A stretch of 64,000 nucleotides of DNA from Bog-756 sp963837805 (GCA_963837805.1 CAWIOU010000014.1:558001-622000), one strand, 5' to 3'; shown: positions 25,964 to 36,339, counted from the first letter of the stretch. Program-made: numbers and translations. The notes: generated from the sequence alone by a model not told the origin.

Positions 25964-27249
25964 CGGGCCGGGCTCCACGATGCCAGCGCTTCGCCGCCCC
26001 GGAAGGCGGCGGTCTCCCCGAGAACCTCTTCGATCCGCAACAGTTGGTTGTACTTGGCCACCCGGTCAGAACGCGCCGGCGCCCCCGTCTTGATCTGCCC
26101 GCAATTGGTGGCCACGGCAAGATCGGCGATCGTGGTGTCCTCGGTCTCGCCGGAACGGTGCGACATCACGCAGGCGTAGGAAGATCGGTTGGCCAGAGCC
26201 ATGGTACCGAGCGTCTCGGTGAGCGTGCCGATCTGATTGACCTTGATGAGCACGGCGTTGGCCGAGTGTGACTCGATGCCGCGCCGCAGCCGCTCCTCGT
26301 TGGTCACGAAGAGATCATCCCCCACCAATTGCACCGTCCCACCGAGCGACCGGGTCAGTGCCGCCCAACCGTCCCAGTCGTCTTCGGCCATCCCGTCCTC
26401 GATGGACACGATGGGATAGCGGCCGGCCATGTCGACCCAGTACTCGACCATCTCCGAGGAGGAGAGGGTCCGGCCCTCGCCGGCCAGCACGTAGTTGCCG
26501 TCCTTGTAGAGCTCGCTGCTGGCCGGATCCATGGCGATGGCGATCTCGTCACCGGGAACCCGTCCTGCGGCCTCGATGGCCTCCACCAGGATCTGCACCG
26601 CCTGCTCGTTGGAGTCCAGATTGGGAGCGAACCCGCCCTCGTCCCCGACCGTGGTGGACAGGCCGCGGACCTTGAGCACGCCGGCCAGGGCATGGTAGGT
26701 CTCGACCCCCCAGCGCAGAGCCTCCGAGAACGACGCGGCACCCACCGGCATGATCATGAATTCCTGCAGATCGATGGAATTGTCGGCATGGGCCCCGCCG
26801 TTGACCACATTCATCATGGGCACGGGAAGGACGTGGGCGTCCGATCCGCCGATGTAGCGGAACAGCGGAAGACCCAACTCGTCGGCCGCCGCTTTGGCTG
26901 TGGCCAACGACACCCCGAGGAGGGCATTCGCCCCCAACCGAGCCTTGTTGGGAGTTGCGTCGGCATCGATGAGGGCCAGGTCGACCCCCCGCTGGTCGAG
27001 GGCGTCGAATCCGTCGAGTATCTCGGCGATCTCGCCGTTGACGTTGGCGATCGCCCGTTGGACGCCCTTCCCGCGGTAGCGCTCTCCACCGTCACGGAGC
27101 TCGACCGCTTCGAACGATCCGGTCGAGGCGCCGGAGGGGACGATCGCCCGGCCGACTGATCCGGAGTCCAGCAGTACCTCGACCTCGACGGTCGGATTAC
27201 CGCGAGAGTCCAAAACCTCTCGGCCGATGATCTGTTCGATCACGCTCAC
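25960..27249 (-). CDS. eno: Enolase
   Basis: 429 residues, standard length. It converts 2-phosphoglycerate to phosphoenolpyruvate in glycolysis. Signatures: IIGREVLDSRGNPTVEVEV at the start, SGASTG (~40), NVVNGGAHADN (~150), GDEGGFAPNL (~203), the metal-binding SIEDGMAEDDW (~285), the catalytic Lys in VLIKVNQIGTLTET (~335) and SHRSGETEDT (~365). The start is GTG 27249 with AGGAG upstream. First gene of the eno-ftsB-DUF501 overlap chain. Confidence 0.98.
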   Translation of the reverse strand: MSVIEQIIGREVLDSRGNPTVEVEVLLDSGSVGRAIVPSGASTGSFEAVELRDGGERYRGKGVQRAIANVNGEIAEILDGFDALDQRGVDLALIDADATPNKARLGANALLGVSLATAKAAADELGLPLFRYIGGSDAHVLPVPMMNVVNGGAHADNSIDLQEFMIMPVGAASFSEALRWGVETYHALAGVLKVRGLSTTVGDEGGFAPNLDSNEQAVQILVEAIEAAGRVPGDEIAIAMDPASSELYKDGNYVLAGEGRTLSSSEMVEYWVDMAGRYPIVSIEDGMAEDDWDGWAALTRSLGGTVQLVGDDLFVTNEERLRRGIESHSANAVLIKVNQIGTLTETLGTMALANRSSYACVMSHRSGETEDTTIADLAVATNCGQIKTGAPARSDRVAKYNQLLRIEEVLGETAAFRGGEALASWSPAR

Positions 27250-27357
27250 TGTCTGTCGTCACTCCTGTTGCCGGTCCCGGTAAAGCTACCACCGGGAACC
27301 GTCCGGACCTGGTAATTCTCCCACCATTCACCGGTTGCGACAGGGCGGCGCGCACGA

Positions 27358-28821
27358 TCATCCTCGCTCTTCGACCGAAGCGCGAAAGCTCGCCGCCCTC
27401 ATTCTGAGTGCCGTCTCGGGTTCGACTCCGAACGACCTGGCCATGTTCACCAGCGCGAAGAGGAGTTCGCCGAAAACGGCGGCGTGGTCGGCCGGCGGGT
27501 CGGACGACGTGCCGGGATCGGCCGTCCCCAGTGCCGACACGGCAGCGGTGATCCGGACGGCCTCCTCAGCCACACCGGGGAGCACCATGCCCACGGCCAA
27601 CGCCTTGCGTTGCAACTTGGCCACCAGGGACAGCGCCGGGAGCGCCGCCGGGATGCCCTCGGTCACACTCGAGCGGTCCTTCTCCGATTTCTTGATGGCT
27701 TCCCAGGCGGCGCTGGCGTCCTCGGGCATGCTCCCGGCCTCATCACCGAACACGTGGGGATGACGGGACACCAGCTTGTCGTGCACGCCGCGGGCGACGT
27801 CGGCCAGCGTGAACCGACCGGCCTCGGCGCCCAGGAGCGCGTGGAAGTAGACCTGGAAGAGCAGGTCGCCGAGCTCCTCCTCGAGATGCGCCACCGCCTC
27901 TTCCTCGATGGTGCCGTGGTCGGACGGCGAGGCGTCGACCGCCGCCATCTCGTCGATCGCCTCCAGCACCTCGTAGGACTCCTCGAGCAGATGCCGGGCC
28001 AGACTTCCGTGGGTCTGGGCACGGTCCCACGGACACCGTTGTCGCAGTGTGTGGACGAGCTCGTCGAGTCGGACCAGCTCGGTGGCGACCGGGGCGTCCA
28101 GACGGGGGATCCACAATGACGTGAGGTGGTCCGGTTCGAAGGATCGGTCGAGGTCGTCCCAGGCCAGCTCCAGGATCTGCTCGTCCTCGAGCCCGAGGTG
28201 GTGGAGGACCGTGACCGTGTCCGACGGCGCCGACTCGACTGAGAGCTTGATGGCCGACAACAACGATCTGCTCCAGCACTGGGCCACCAGCAACGGCCCC
28301 GACCGGCCGGCCGCGTCGATGGCGAAGGACTCCCCGTCGACCACTTTGACGCCGGCGGCCACCGGGTCCACCCCCAGCCGGACAAAGGCCAGATCGAGGA
28401 AGGACACGGCCGGATGGACCACCAGATCGACGGATCCGTCCACCACCGCCGGGTGCGCCATGAGCAGGGACACCGTCCGCTCGGCCACCGTCGGCGATCC
28501 GGGTACCGCGTACACCACCCTCGCCCCCCGTCCGGGCCCGGCCTCGTCACCCGCTCCGGCAACGGCGGCGGCGATGACGTCGATCACGATGGCCCGGTAC
28601 ACGTCGGCGAACCCATCGGCCCGCTCGTAGTGGTGGTCAAAGGTGAGGACGCCGGGAAAGGCGCTGGCCGACGGGTGGCGGGAGGTGCGCAGGAAGACGG
28701 CATCGGCGTGCTCGACCAGGGTCACGGTGTGGGCCGTGATCAGCTCGGGCCCGGCCGGTCCCAGCCCGACCACGTCGATCCGGGCCCGGCCCGTGTCGGA
28801 CTTCGTCCTGCCGGTCACCAT
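27358..28821 (-). CDS. mazG: MazG-type NTP pyrophosphohydrolase fused to a tetrapyrrole-methylase-like domain
   Basis: About 487 residues. The first ~225 form a SAM-dependent tetrapyrrole (corrin/porphyrin) methylase-like domain starting IDVVGLGPAGPELIT, with YAVPGSPTVAERTV further on. The rest is MazG: LRQRCPWDRAQTHGSL, EESYEVLEAID, the EEELGDLLFQVYFHA metal-binding helix, KLVSRHPHVFGDE and a weaker second helical repeat. This YabN-like fusion is known in bacteria; the role of the methylase half is unclear. MazG removes non-canonical or excess NTPs. ATG 28821 is preceded by a G-rich Shine-Dalgarno-like run; GTG 28827 is possible. Position matches Rv1021. Confidence 0.9.
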   Translation of the reverse strand: MVTGRTKSDTGRARIDVVGLGPAGPELITAHTVTLVEHADAVFLRTSRHPSASAFPGVLTFDHHYERADGFADVYRAIVIDVIAAAVAGAGDEAGPGRGARVVYAVPGSPTVAERTVSLLMAHPAVVDGSVDLVVHPAVSFLDLAFVRLGVDPVAAGVKVVDGESFAIDAAGRSGPLLVAQCWSRSLLSAIKLSVESAPSDTVTVLHHLGLEDEQILELAWDDLDRSFEPDHLTSLWIPRLDAPVATELVRLDELVHTLRQRCPWDRAQTHGSLARHLLEESYEVLEAIDEMAAVDASPSDHGTIEEEAVAHLEEELGDLLFQVYFHALLGAEAGRFTLADVARGVHDKLVSRHPHVFGDEAGSMPEDASAAWEAIKKSEKDRSSVTEGIPAALPALSLVAKLQRKALAVGMVLPGVAEEAVRITAAVSALGTADPGTSSDPPADHAAVFGELLFALVNMARSFGVEPETALRMRAASFRASVEERG

Positions 28822-28842
28822 GGCCACCGTCCCCCCGGAGGG

Positions 28843-30033
28843 TCAGCCGCCCGAGCTCGACGAGCCTGCCGACCCCGACGTGGCCGGGGCCGGGGCACCT
28901 CCCACAGGAGTCAGCGACGTCGCCGGGATGGAGCCCGATCCCGAGACCGCCGACAGGAGGAACTGCGGCGGTGGCGCCACCGGCGGTACCACGTTCAGGT
29001 GGTTCCACGTCCCATATTGCGGATTCACCGACACGTCGGAACGGTGGGCGAAGGCGATGATCTCCCTACTCACCCGGTCCACGTTGGCCGTGCCCTGCAG
29101 AAGCTCCCGGCGCACCACCGGTCGGGCCGCCGACAGCGGCTCGAGGGACTGGCTGGTCACCTCGTAGACGAACCACTCGCCGGTGCCGGAGTTCTCCCCC
29201 GACGCGATGGGACGGCCCACCGGCACCGTCTGCTGTTGGAGGGCCTGTTCCACCCCTGCCTGGGTGTACGAGCAGCCCAGAGCCCCGCCGCTGGCTGCCG
29301 TCGAGGCATCGATCGACCTCGACTTGGCCACGTCGGCGAATGAGGCACCGCCGTTGATCTGGGCCACCACCTGATCGGCGGCGGCCTGGGACTTGGTCAC
29401 GATCTGGCTCACGCAGTCGGCGGTGAACTCATCCTTGTTGGCCGCGTAGTACCCGAAGATCGCGGTGTTGGACAGGTCCGCCCCGTCGGCCAGCAGCTTC
29501 TCGTCGAACGCCTGGTTGCGGATCTGGGCCTGGGTCACGGACGGCGGGAGGTTGGCCAGCAGCTCCTTGCCGCTGAAGCTGGCTCCGGTCGGGCTTTCGC
29601 AGAAGGAGGTCGACCCGCCCACCGTGGCCTGTTGCACCGCGGCACTGATCTCCCCGTCCAGGGTGGACTGGAAATCGGTTTTGGCGGTGGCCAGATCGGA
29701 CGACGACACGGTGATGCCCTTGGACATGGCGAACTGCTCGGCCAGCAGCTGACCCACCTGGCTCTCGAGCACCGCGCCGGCGAAGGCCGTGGTGTAGGTG
29801 CCGGGCCCACCCGCGCCCTGCGCGGACGTGGCGCTCAGCTGGGGATTCTCGAGCTGCAGCAGGCACCCTCCGTACTGGGTGCTCTCCAGCGTGCGGAGCT
29901 GGTTGTTGAGCGAGGCCGTGGAGATGTCGGTTCCGTTGGCCGTGGCCGCCGGCGGGCCCACGTTGCACGCCGACACCAGGGCGCCGGACGCGATGAGCAG
30001 GGCGAGGACGGCCCCCGACAGTTGGCGTTTCAC
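28843..30033 (-). CDS. SurA-like lipoprotein peptidyl-prolyl isomerase/chaperone
   Basis: 396 residues from GTG 30033. A signal peptide ends in a lipobox VSAC, so it is a predicted lipoprotein. A SurA_N-like helical region follows (ISTASLNNQLRTLE, then LPPSVTQAQIRNQAFDEKLL), then a PpiC/parvulin-like segment around YYAANKDEFTADCVSQIV and INGGASFADVAKSRSID. The family folds or escorts exported proteins. The tail is Gly/Ser/Pro-rich. A TAGCAT hexamer lies seven bases before the start, so translation is probably leaderless. It lies between mazG and mfd; in M. tuberculosis that neighbourhood has a different lipoprotein (lpqU). Confidence 0.82.
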   Translation of the reverse strand: MKRQLSGAVLALLIASGALVSACNVGPPAATANGTDISTASLNNQLRTLESTQYGGCLLQLENPQLSATSAQGAGGPGTYTTAFAGAVLESQVGQLLAEQFAMSKGITVSSSDLATAKTDFQSTLDGEISAAVQQATVGGSTSFCESPTGASFSGKELLANLPPSVTQAQIRNQAFDEKLLADGADLSNTAIFGYYAANKDEFTADCVSQIVTKSQAAADQVVAQINGGASFADVAKSRSIDASTAASGGALGCSYTQAGVEQALQQQTVPVGRPIASGENSGTGEWFVYEVTSQSLEPLSAARPVVRRELLQGTANVDRVSREIIAFAHRSDVSVNPQYGTWNHLNVVPPVAPPPQFLLSAVSGSGSIPATSLTPVGGAPAPATSGSAGSSSSGG

Positions 30034-30040
30034 GGCGGTG

Positions 30041-30046
30041 ATGCTA
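30041..30046 (-). promoter_or_regulatory. -10 element, leaderless type
   Basis: TAGCAT on the minus strand, 7 nt before the GTG at 30033. Confidence 0.5.
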
Positions 30047-30091
30047 CTGGGTGATTCATGTTCGCCGACTCCGCGACGGCCGATCGACGGC

Positions 30092-33000
30092 TCAGACCGC
30101 CGGCACCAGTTCGGTGAGCAGCTCGACCAGCACCGGGGCGAACTCGGAAGCACCGGCCGGCGCCGCCAGGGGCGCCAGGAGCCGGTGGAGGTCGGGCTGA
30201 TAGGTGGCCCCCGGGGCCAGACGCCGGAGCCGGACCTCTGCCGATGCGGGCAGCGTCACCGGAGAGAGCTTGACCTTGGCCCGGTCCCCGGCTCCGCCAC
30301 CCATCCCCTGGCGGGGAGCGCTCACCGCCACATCGGTGATACCCAGCCGGAGGCACTCGACCCGCAGCCGGGCCACATCGAGCAGGGCCCTGGCCGGCGC
30401 CGGCAGCGGGCCGAACCGATCCTCCCACTCGGTGCGCACATCCTCGATCTGCTCGATGGTCCGCACGGCGGCCAGCCGTCGGTAGGCCTCCAGCCGGACG
30501 TCCTCGGCCTCGACGTAGTCCGACGGCAGATGGGCGGCATCGGGCAGGTCGAGCGAGAGCTCCACCGGCTGGGGCCGGGGCTCACCCTTGAGCTCGGAGA
30601 CCGCCTCGGCCACGAGCTGGACATAGAGGTCGTACCCGATGGCCGCGATGTGGCCCGATTGATCCCGCCCGAGGAGATTGCCTGCCCCCCGGATCTGCAG
30701 GTCCCGCGAGCGCGATCTTGAACCCGGAGCCGAGCTCGGTGTGGTCGCCGATGGTCCGCAGCCGCTCGTAGGCCTGTTCGGAGAGCACCCGGTCGACCGG
30801 GTGGAACAAGTAGGCGTAGGCCCGCTGTCCGGCCCGACCCACCCGGCCCCGGAGCTGGTGGAGCTGGCCCAGTCCCAACAGGTCGGCCCGGTCGACCACC
30901 AAGGTGTTGACGGTGGGCATGTCGATCCCGGACTCGATGATCGTCGTGCACACGAGGACGTCGTAGCCGCCCTCCCAGAAGTCGAGCACCACCTTCTCCA
31001 GCGAACCCTCGTCCATCTGGCCGTGGGCCACGGCCACCCGTGCCTCGGGGGCCATGTGCCGCACCCGCTCGGCGATGGCCTCGATGTCCTGGACCCGGTT
31101 GTGGACGTAGAAGACCTGACCTTCGCGCAGGAGCTCGCGCCGGATGGCCTCCGAGGCCGCCGCTTCCTCGAACTCGCCCACATGGGTGAGGATCGGCCGG
31201 CGGGCCGCGGGCGGTGTGTTGACCATCGACAGGTCGCGGATGCCGGTGAGGGCCATCTCGAGGGTACGGGGAATCGGGCTGGCGGTGAGGGTGAGCACGT
31301 CGATGCCGTCGGCCAGGGCCTTGATCGATTCCTTGTGGCTGACCCCGAACCGCTGCTCCTCGTCCACCACCAACAGCCCGAGCTTCTTGAACGTCACATC
31401 GCCACCGAGCAACCGGTGGGTCCCGACGACGACATCCACCGAGCCGTCGGCCAGCCCGGCCAGCACCGTGCGGGCCTGGGCGTTGGTCAGGAAGCGGCTG
31501 AGCATCTCCACCTTCACCGGAAACGGCGCGTAGCGGTCGGCGAAGGTCTGGGCGTGCTGACTGGCCAGCAGGGTCGTCGGCACCAGGACCGCGGCCTGGA
31601 ACCCGTCTTGGACCGCCTTGAACACCGCCCGGATGGCCACTTCGGTCTTGCCGAAGCCCACGTCGCCACAGACCAACCGGTCCATGGGTTGTGGTCGCTC
31701 CATGTCCGCCTTGACATCGTCGATGGCCCGCAGCTGGTCGGAGGTCTCGACGAAGGGGAAGGACGACTCGAGCTCGGCCTGCCAGGGGGTGTCGGCGCCG
31801 AAGGCGTGGCCGGGGACCTGCAGTCGCCGCCGGTACAGCGCCACCAGCTCCTCGGCGATCTCGTGCACGGCGGCGCGGGCCTTGGAACGGGCCCGCTGCC
31901 ACTCGGAGCCGCCCAGCCGGCTCACGGTGGGCGACTCCCCGCCGGCATAGGGGGTGAGGAGGTCGATCTGGTCGGTGGGCAGATAGAGCTTGTCCGCTCC
32001 CCGGTACTCGAGCAGCAGGTAGTCGCGGGTGGAGCCACCCATGGTCCGGGTGACCATGCCCCCGTATCGGGCCACCCCGTGCTGGCGGTGGACGACGAAG
32101 TTCCCCGGGGCCAGGTCGTCGAAGAAACCGTCGACGGGCCGGGCCCGGGCCCGGGCCTGCCGGTGGGGACGCCGTCGTCCGGTGACATCCGACTCGGCCA
32201 GCACCGCCACCCGCGACCCCGGGCAGGACGAAACCCCGATCGACCGGTGCCACCACGACCCGGGCACCGGGAGTGGTGAGGTCGGACGGTCCTGACGGCA
32301 GGTCGGCGGCCACCGGGACGACCACTCCCTCCTCGGCCAGGATCCCCGACAGGCGCTCCGCTCCCCCGGCCGTGGACGAGCACAGGACGACCGAGTACCC
32401 GTCCTCGACCAGGCTCGAGACCTGGCCGGCAAGCTTGGCTCCGTCGCCGAGGATGGGCTCCCAGCCCCGGCTCTCGACCTGGGGGACGTCCGGGCCCTCG
32501 GCGGTGGGAACCAGGGAGAGCACCCCGGCCGAGGTATCGGTCAACAGCCGGTCGAAGGGGACGTGCAAGCGGGGGGCACCGGCCCCGGCGTCGAGTCCCC
32601 AGGTGCCGGCCAGGGCATCGGCCAATGCCGACTCCTCGTCGAGCAGCTCACCGGCCCGGTCCCGGACGCGGCGGGGCTCGACGAGGATGACCAGGGCGTC
32701 ATCGCCCAACAGATCGGTGATCAGCTCGTCGGAGTCGGCCAGCCACGGCAGCCACGACTCCATCCCGTCGAATTGGTCGCCGTCGGCCAGACGGTCCCAT
32801 TGGTGGCGACCCCAGGGAGCGGATCCCACCAGGGCCGAGGCCCGCTTGCGCATGGTCTCGTCCACCACCAGCTCGCGGCATCCGAACAGCTCGATCTGGC
32901 CCAGGTCGTCGATCGAACGCTGATCGGACACGTCGAACCGGGTCAACCGGTCGACCTCGTCGCCCCAAAGGTCGATTCGCACCGGCTCGTCGGCGGTGGA

Positions 33001-33587
33001 CGGGAAGACGTCGACGATGCCGCCCCGTACGGCCAGCTCGCCGCGGTGCTCGACGATCGACTCGCGTCGATAGCCCATGGCCACCAGCCGGCCGACCAGT
33101 TCGTCCACCACGATCTGGTCCCCTTTGGCCACCACCACCGGTCGGGCCGCCGTCCGCCACGGCCCCAGTCGCTGGAGCACTGCTTTGATGGGGGCGACGA
33201 CGATCGCCGGCCCCGGCGATCCGGGCGCGCCCCCATCTGCCACAGCAGCCGGAGGCGGCGACCCATGGTCGACACGTCGGGACTGACCCGCTCGAAGGGA
33301 AGCGTCTCCCAGGCCGGGAACACCTCGGCCCGGCCGGGGGAATCAGGGTCGGGAGCGGGGTCGGGGTCGGGGCCGGTGAACGCCTCGAGATCGTGGGCCA
33401 GCTGTTCGGCCGCCGCCCCGGTGGGCGTGACCACCAGCACCGGCCGCCTAGTGCCCAGCCGAATGAGGCCGGCCAGCACGAAGGCCTGGGCGGGCGTGGC
33501 CACGGCCAGGGTGGCGGTGGACGCGCCCACGACCCGCGCCATGGCGGGCTCGTCGCGCAACAGAGGGGGAAGCGAGCGCAGGCTCAC
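30092..33587 (-). CDS. mfd: Transcription-repair coupling factor Mfd (three apparent frameshifts)
   Basis: Joined across three one-base indels this gives about 1164 residues, normal for Mfd, the translocase that removes stalled RNA polymerase and recruits UvrA. In order: N-terminal UvrB-like domain (LVVTPTGAAAEQLA; RAEVFPAWETLPFER), RNA-polymerase-interacting domain (NFVVHRQHGVARYGG), then the helicase module with GDVGFGKTEVAIRA (Walker A), VVDEEQRFG (DEEQ box), LTASPIPRTLEMAL and QLRGRVGRA, and a C-terminal TRCF domain. Indels: one base missing near 33230-33234 (C-run on the plus strand), one extra near 32217-32220 (C-run), one extra near 30705-30710. All restore the family sequence exactly, so sequencing error is likeliest. 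The GTG at 33587 follows TACCCT by six bases. Confidence 0.93.
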
Positions 33588-33593
33588 CAGTTC

Positions 33594-33599
33594 AGGGTA
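33594..33599 (-). promoter_or_regulatory. -10 element, leaderless type
   Basis: TACCCT on the minus strand, 6 nt before the mfd GTG start. Confidence 0.5.
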
Positions 33600-33648
33600 T
33601 CGGGAGCCGGCCGGGGTGTTGACCGGGCCACCCAGCGACAGCGCGGTC

Positions 33649-34305
33649 TCAGCCGGCGCCGTTGGTGCGGGCCATCGCCGCCTGGACGCCTTCGGTGATG
33701 ATGGTCTCGACGGCGTCCGCGGCCTCGGCCACGGCGACCAGGATGGCGGCGCGCTCGGTCGCCCCCGGACGCTTCAGGACGTAGTCGGCGCCGGCCTGCC
33801 GTCCCGGCGGCTTGCCGATCCCGACCCGGACCCGCAGGTAGTCATTGGTGTGCAGGTGGCTGTCGATCGATTTGAGCCCGTTGTTGCCCGCGGTGCCCCC
33901 ACCGGACTTCACCTTGACCCGCCCGGAGGGAAGATCGAGCTCGTCGTGGACCACGATCAACCGGTTCGCAGTGCCCGGAGGGACGCCGGCGGAGTCTGCG
34001 GGCTGGTCGATGCCGGACCGCCGGACCAGGGGGGCCACCGACAGTCCCGATTCGTTCATGTAGGTCTGGGGCACGGCCACGAGCACCCGATGGCCGCCGA
34101 TCCGGATCTCGCCGGCCAGGGATCGGAGCCCCTTCTCGGTCTTGAGGCGCCCACCGTGACGATCGGCCAGAAGGGCGGCGACCTCGGCACCGGCGTTGTG
34201 GCGGGTGCCGACGAATTCGCTTCCCGGGTTGCCCAACCCGACAACGAGGAATTCGACCGGGGTTCCCGTCCGCGGGGACCCCGGAGCGCGCCGGTGGCGG
34301 AGCAG
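33649..34305 (-). CDS. pth: Peptidyl-tRNA hydrolase
   Basis: The enzyme recycles peptidyl-tRNA by cutting the ester bond. The conserved core is present: LVVGLGNPGSEFVGTRHNAG with catalytic His, PQTYMNESG, VVHDELDLPSGRVKVK, GGGTAGNNGLKSI and DYLRVRVGIGKP. The start is a problem. The first strand (EFLVVGLGNPG) needs initiation upstream of TTG 34236, but between the rplY stop (34309-34311) and the core there is no ATG, GTG or TTG in frame; only CTG at 34305 is available and I use it as the limit. A missed base, a rare CTG start or TTG 34236 with loss of the strand are the alternatives. Downstream of rplY, as in Rv1014c-Rv1015c. Confidence 0.88.
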   Translation of the reverse strand: MLRHRRAPGSPRTGTPVEFLVVGLGNPGSEFVGTRHNAGAEVAALLADRHGGRLKTEKGLRSLAGEIRIGGHRVLVAVPQTYMNESGLSVAPLVRRSGIDQPADSAGVPPGTANRLIVVHDELDLPSGRVKVKSGGGTAGNNGLKSIDSHLHTNDYLRVRVGIGKPPGRQAGADYVLKRPGATERAAILVAVAEAADAVETIITEGVQAAMARTNGAG

Positions 34306-34308
34306 GAC

Positions 34309-34974
34309 TTACCCTTCCGACGGCTCGGCGTCGTCCGAGGACTCGGCGGCCGGCTCCACACCGGCTTCGGCAGCTGCGGCTGCGGCCGTCTCGGCCTCCT
34401 CCTCGTCGGTCGTCTGCACACGCGGAGGCTGACCGGCCACCACGGTGGCCTCGAGATCCGTCTCCAACTCGACGCCGCGCGGGATGGTGATGTCCGAGAC
34501 GTGCAGCGAGGCGCCGATAGTCAGTCCCGAGATGTCGATGTCCACCGAGGGGGGGATGTCGGCCGGCTTGGCCTTGATGTGGAGAGTGAACAGCTGCTGG
34601 TCCACGATGCCGTCCCCGTGCTGCACCTCGATCGCCTCGCCCACCAGGTTGATGGTGATCTCGGCGGAGATGACCTCGTCACGACGGACGATGAGGAAAT
34701 CGACATGGGTCACCACGTTCTTGAATGGATGGTGCTGGATGTCCCGGGCCAACGTGAGGAAGTTGTCCTTGCCCACCTCGAGCGAGAGCAGGGTGTTGAG
34801 GCCGGCCTCGCCGGACATGGCGATCTGGAACTCCCGGGCGCCGACGGCCACTGGGATGGGTTGGGCACCGTGGCCGTACACCACACCGGGGATCTTCCCC
34901 TGGCCACGGAGACGGCGGGTCGAACTTGTTCCGGTGTCGCGGCCGGCTTCGGCGACGAGCGTGACTTCGGGCAT
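34309..34974 (-). CDS. rplY: 50S ribosomal protein bL25 (CTC/long form)
   Basis: 221 residues from ATG 34974, preceded seven bases upstream by GAGGAG. An N-terminal 5S-rRNA-binding L25 domain (RGQGKIPGVVYGHG, SLEVGKDNFLTLARDIQ, VTHVDFLIVR) is followed by the TL5/CTC C-terminal beta domain (DIPPSVDIDISGLTIG) and an acidic Ala/Glu-rich tail. The long CTC form is usual in actinobacteria. It is co-oriented with pth downstream and separated from prs by a 381-bp gap. Confidence 0.96.
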   Translation of the reverse strand: MPEVTLVAEAGRDTGTSSTRRLRGQGKIPGVVYGHGAQPIPVAVGAREFQIAMSGEAGLNTLLSLEVGKDNFLTLARDIQHHPFKNVVTHVDFLIVRRDEVISAEITINLVGEAIEVQHGDGIVDQQLFTLHIKAKPADIPPSVDIDISGLTIGASLHVSDITIPRGVELETDLEATVVAGQPPRVQTTDEEEAETAAAAAAEAGVEPAAESSDDAEPSEG

Positions 34975-35355
34975 GCGGGAACTCCTCAAGAAGTGCTGAC
35001 ACGAGGGCAGCGCCGCCCGGTCGATCATGGCCGTGGCCGACGACCCCGGATGGCCGCTGCTGACGGCCCATCATGCTAGACGAGTCCGCCGATGGCGGGC
35101 CACAGGGGTGGTGGCGCCGTCCCCGAGGGGGAGTCGGGAGCGAACGACGGGTCGGGAGCGGGGCGCAGGGAGCCGATCGGCGACAGACAGACCGCTCCTC
35201 CGCCTCATCGGCCATTCCGGCCTCCCCCTTGAAGGGGGGAAGGGCCCGGACCGGCGGCGCAGGAGGCGGACCCGGGCCAGCCGGTCCGGGCCTCCCTATC
35301 GTAATGAACGTTCGTTTGGGCTGCTCGGGCGAGTTCGGAGGGCCGGCCGGGCCGT
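34975..35355. other. Intergenic region with a strong inverted repeat, no gene
   Basis: Between prs and rplY. It contains the 13-bp inverted repeat listed separately, a CCCCCTTGAAGGGGG near-palindrome at 35224-35238, and an AT-richer patch with ATGAACGTTCGT near 35303. It should hold the rplY promoter and the prs terminator. No gene is supported. Confidence 0.6.
35243..35292 (-). terminator. Perfect 13-bp inverted repeat after prs
   Basis: GGCCCGGACCGGC at 35243-35255 is exactly complementary to 35280-35292, with a 24-nt spacer. It lies 64 bases past the prs stop on the minus strand. There is no T-tract, so it may be a GC-type terminator or an operator. Confidence 0.5.
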
Positions 35356-36326
35356 TCAGGCCAGGTTCTCGCCGCCGAAGATCTCGGACACCGACGAGTC
35401 CTCGAAGACGGCGTCGATGGCGTCGGAGATGAGCTTGGCCACCGAGAGGACTTCCAGCTTGTCGAAGTGCCGGTCCTGGGGGATGGGCAGGGTGTTGGTC
35501 ACCACCACCTTGGTGAGGGCCGAATTCTTGAGCCGGTCGACGGCCGGGTCGGAGAGGACGGCATGGGTGGCCATGCACCAGACCTCCGAGGCCCCCCGGT
35601 CGGCGAGCAGGTCGGCCGCGGCCACGATGGTCCCCGCCGTGTCGATCATGTCGTCGATCAGCACGCACTGGCGACCCTCGACGTCGCCGACCACGTGCAG
35701 CGCCTCGACCTGATTGGCGACACCCCGCAATCGGCGCTTGTGGACCACGGCCAGATCCGCGGTCAGATGCTGACTGAACCGCTCGGCCACCTTCACCCGC
35801 CCGGCGTCGGGAGCCACCACCACCAGGTCATCACTGCGTTGGGTCCGCAGGTAGTCGACCAGGACCGGTGCCGCGGTCAGATGGTCGAAGGGAACGTTGA
35901 AGAAGCCCTGGATCTGCCCCGAGTGCAGATCGACGCTGACCACCCGATCGGCCCCGGCCACCGACAGCATGTCGGCCACCAGCTTGGCGGTGATCGGCTC
36001 GCGGCCGGTCGCCTTGCGGTCCTGGCGCGAGTACCGTAGTAGGGGCAGACCGCGGTGATCCGCTTGGCCGACGCCCGCTTGGCGGCGTCGATCATGATGA
36101 GGTGCTCCATGAGCGAGTCGTTCACCGGACCGCAGTGGGTCTGGATGATGAAGACGTCGCTCCCCCGGATGGAGGTGTCGAAACGACAGTGGATCTCGCC
36201 GTTGGCGAACTCGCGGAGATTGGCCTCGCCCAGGTCGACGCCGAGTTGCCTGGCCACGTCCCGGGCCAACTCGGGGTGCGACCTCCCCGACACCAGTTCG
36301 AGTCGCCGCCGGGGAGTGAATTCCAT
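35356..36326 (-). CDS. prs: Ribose-phosphate pyrophosphokinase (one apparent frameshift)
   Basis: Makes PRPP from ribose 5-phosphate and ATP. Corrected for one missing base it is 323 residues, the family norm. Motifs: LELVSGRSHPELA, EIHCRFDTSIRGSDVF, DAAKRASAKRITAVCPYYG, then VDLHSGQIQGFFN, VVVAPDAGRVKVAERF, the PRPP loop VLIDDMIDTAGTI and a terminal SVSEIFGGEN. The frame breaks after CPYYG, where the conserved YSRQDRK needs one more base near 36033. The enzyme is essential, so a sequencing error is likely. The ATG at 36326 sits seven bases after TAGCGT and is preferred to the ATG at 36332. Downstream of glmU as in Rv1017c-Rv1018c. Confidence 0.95.
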
Positions 36327-36333
36327 GCCCATG

Positions 36334-36339
36334 ACGCTA
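36334..36339 (-). promoter_or_regulatory. -10 element, leaderless type, for prs
   Basis: TAGCGT on the minus strand, 7 nt before ATG 36326 and overlapping the glmU stop codon region. Confidence 0.5.

Noticed and set aside
30700..33240. Programmed frameshifting in mfd
   Set aside because: Three separate indels without slippery heptamers or pseudoknots; single-base sequencing error is simpler.
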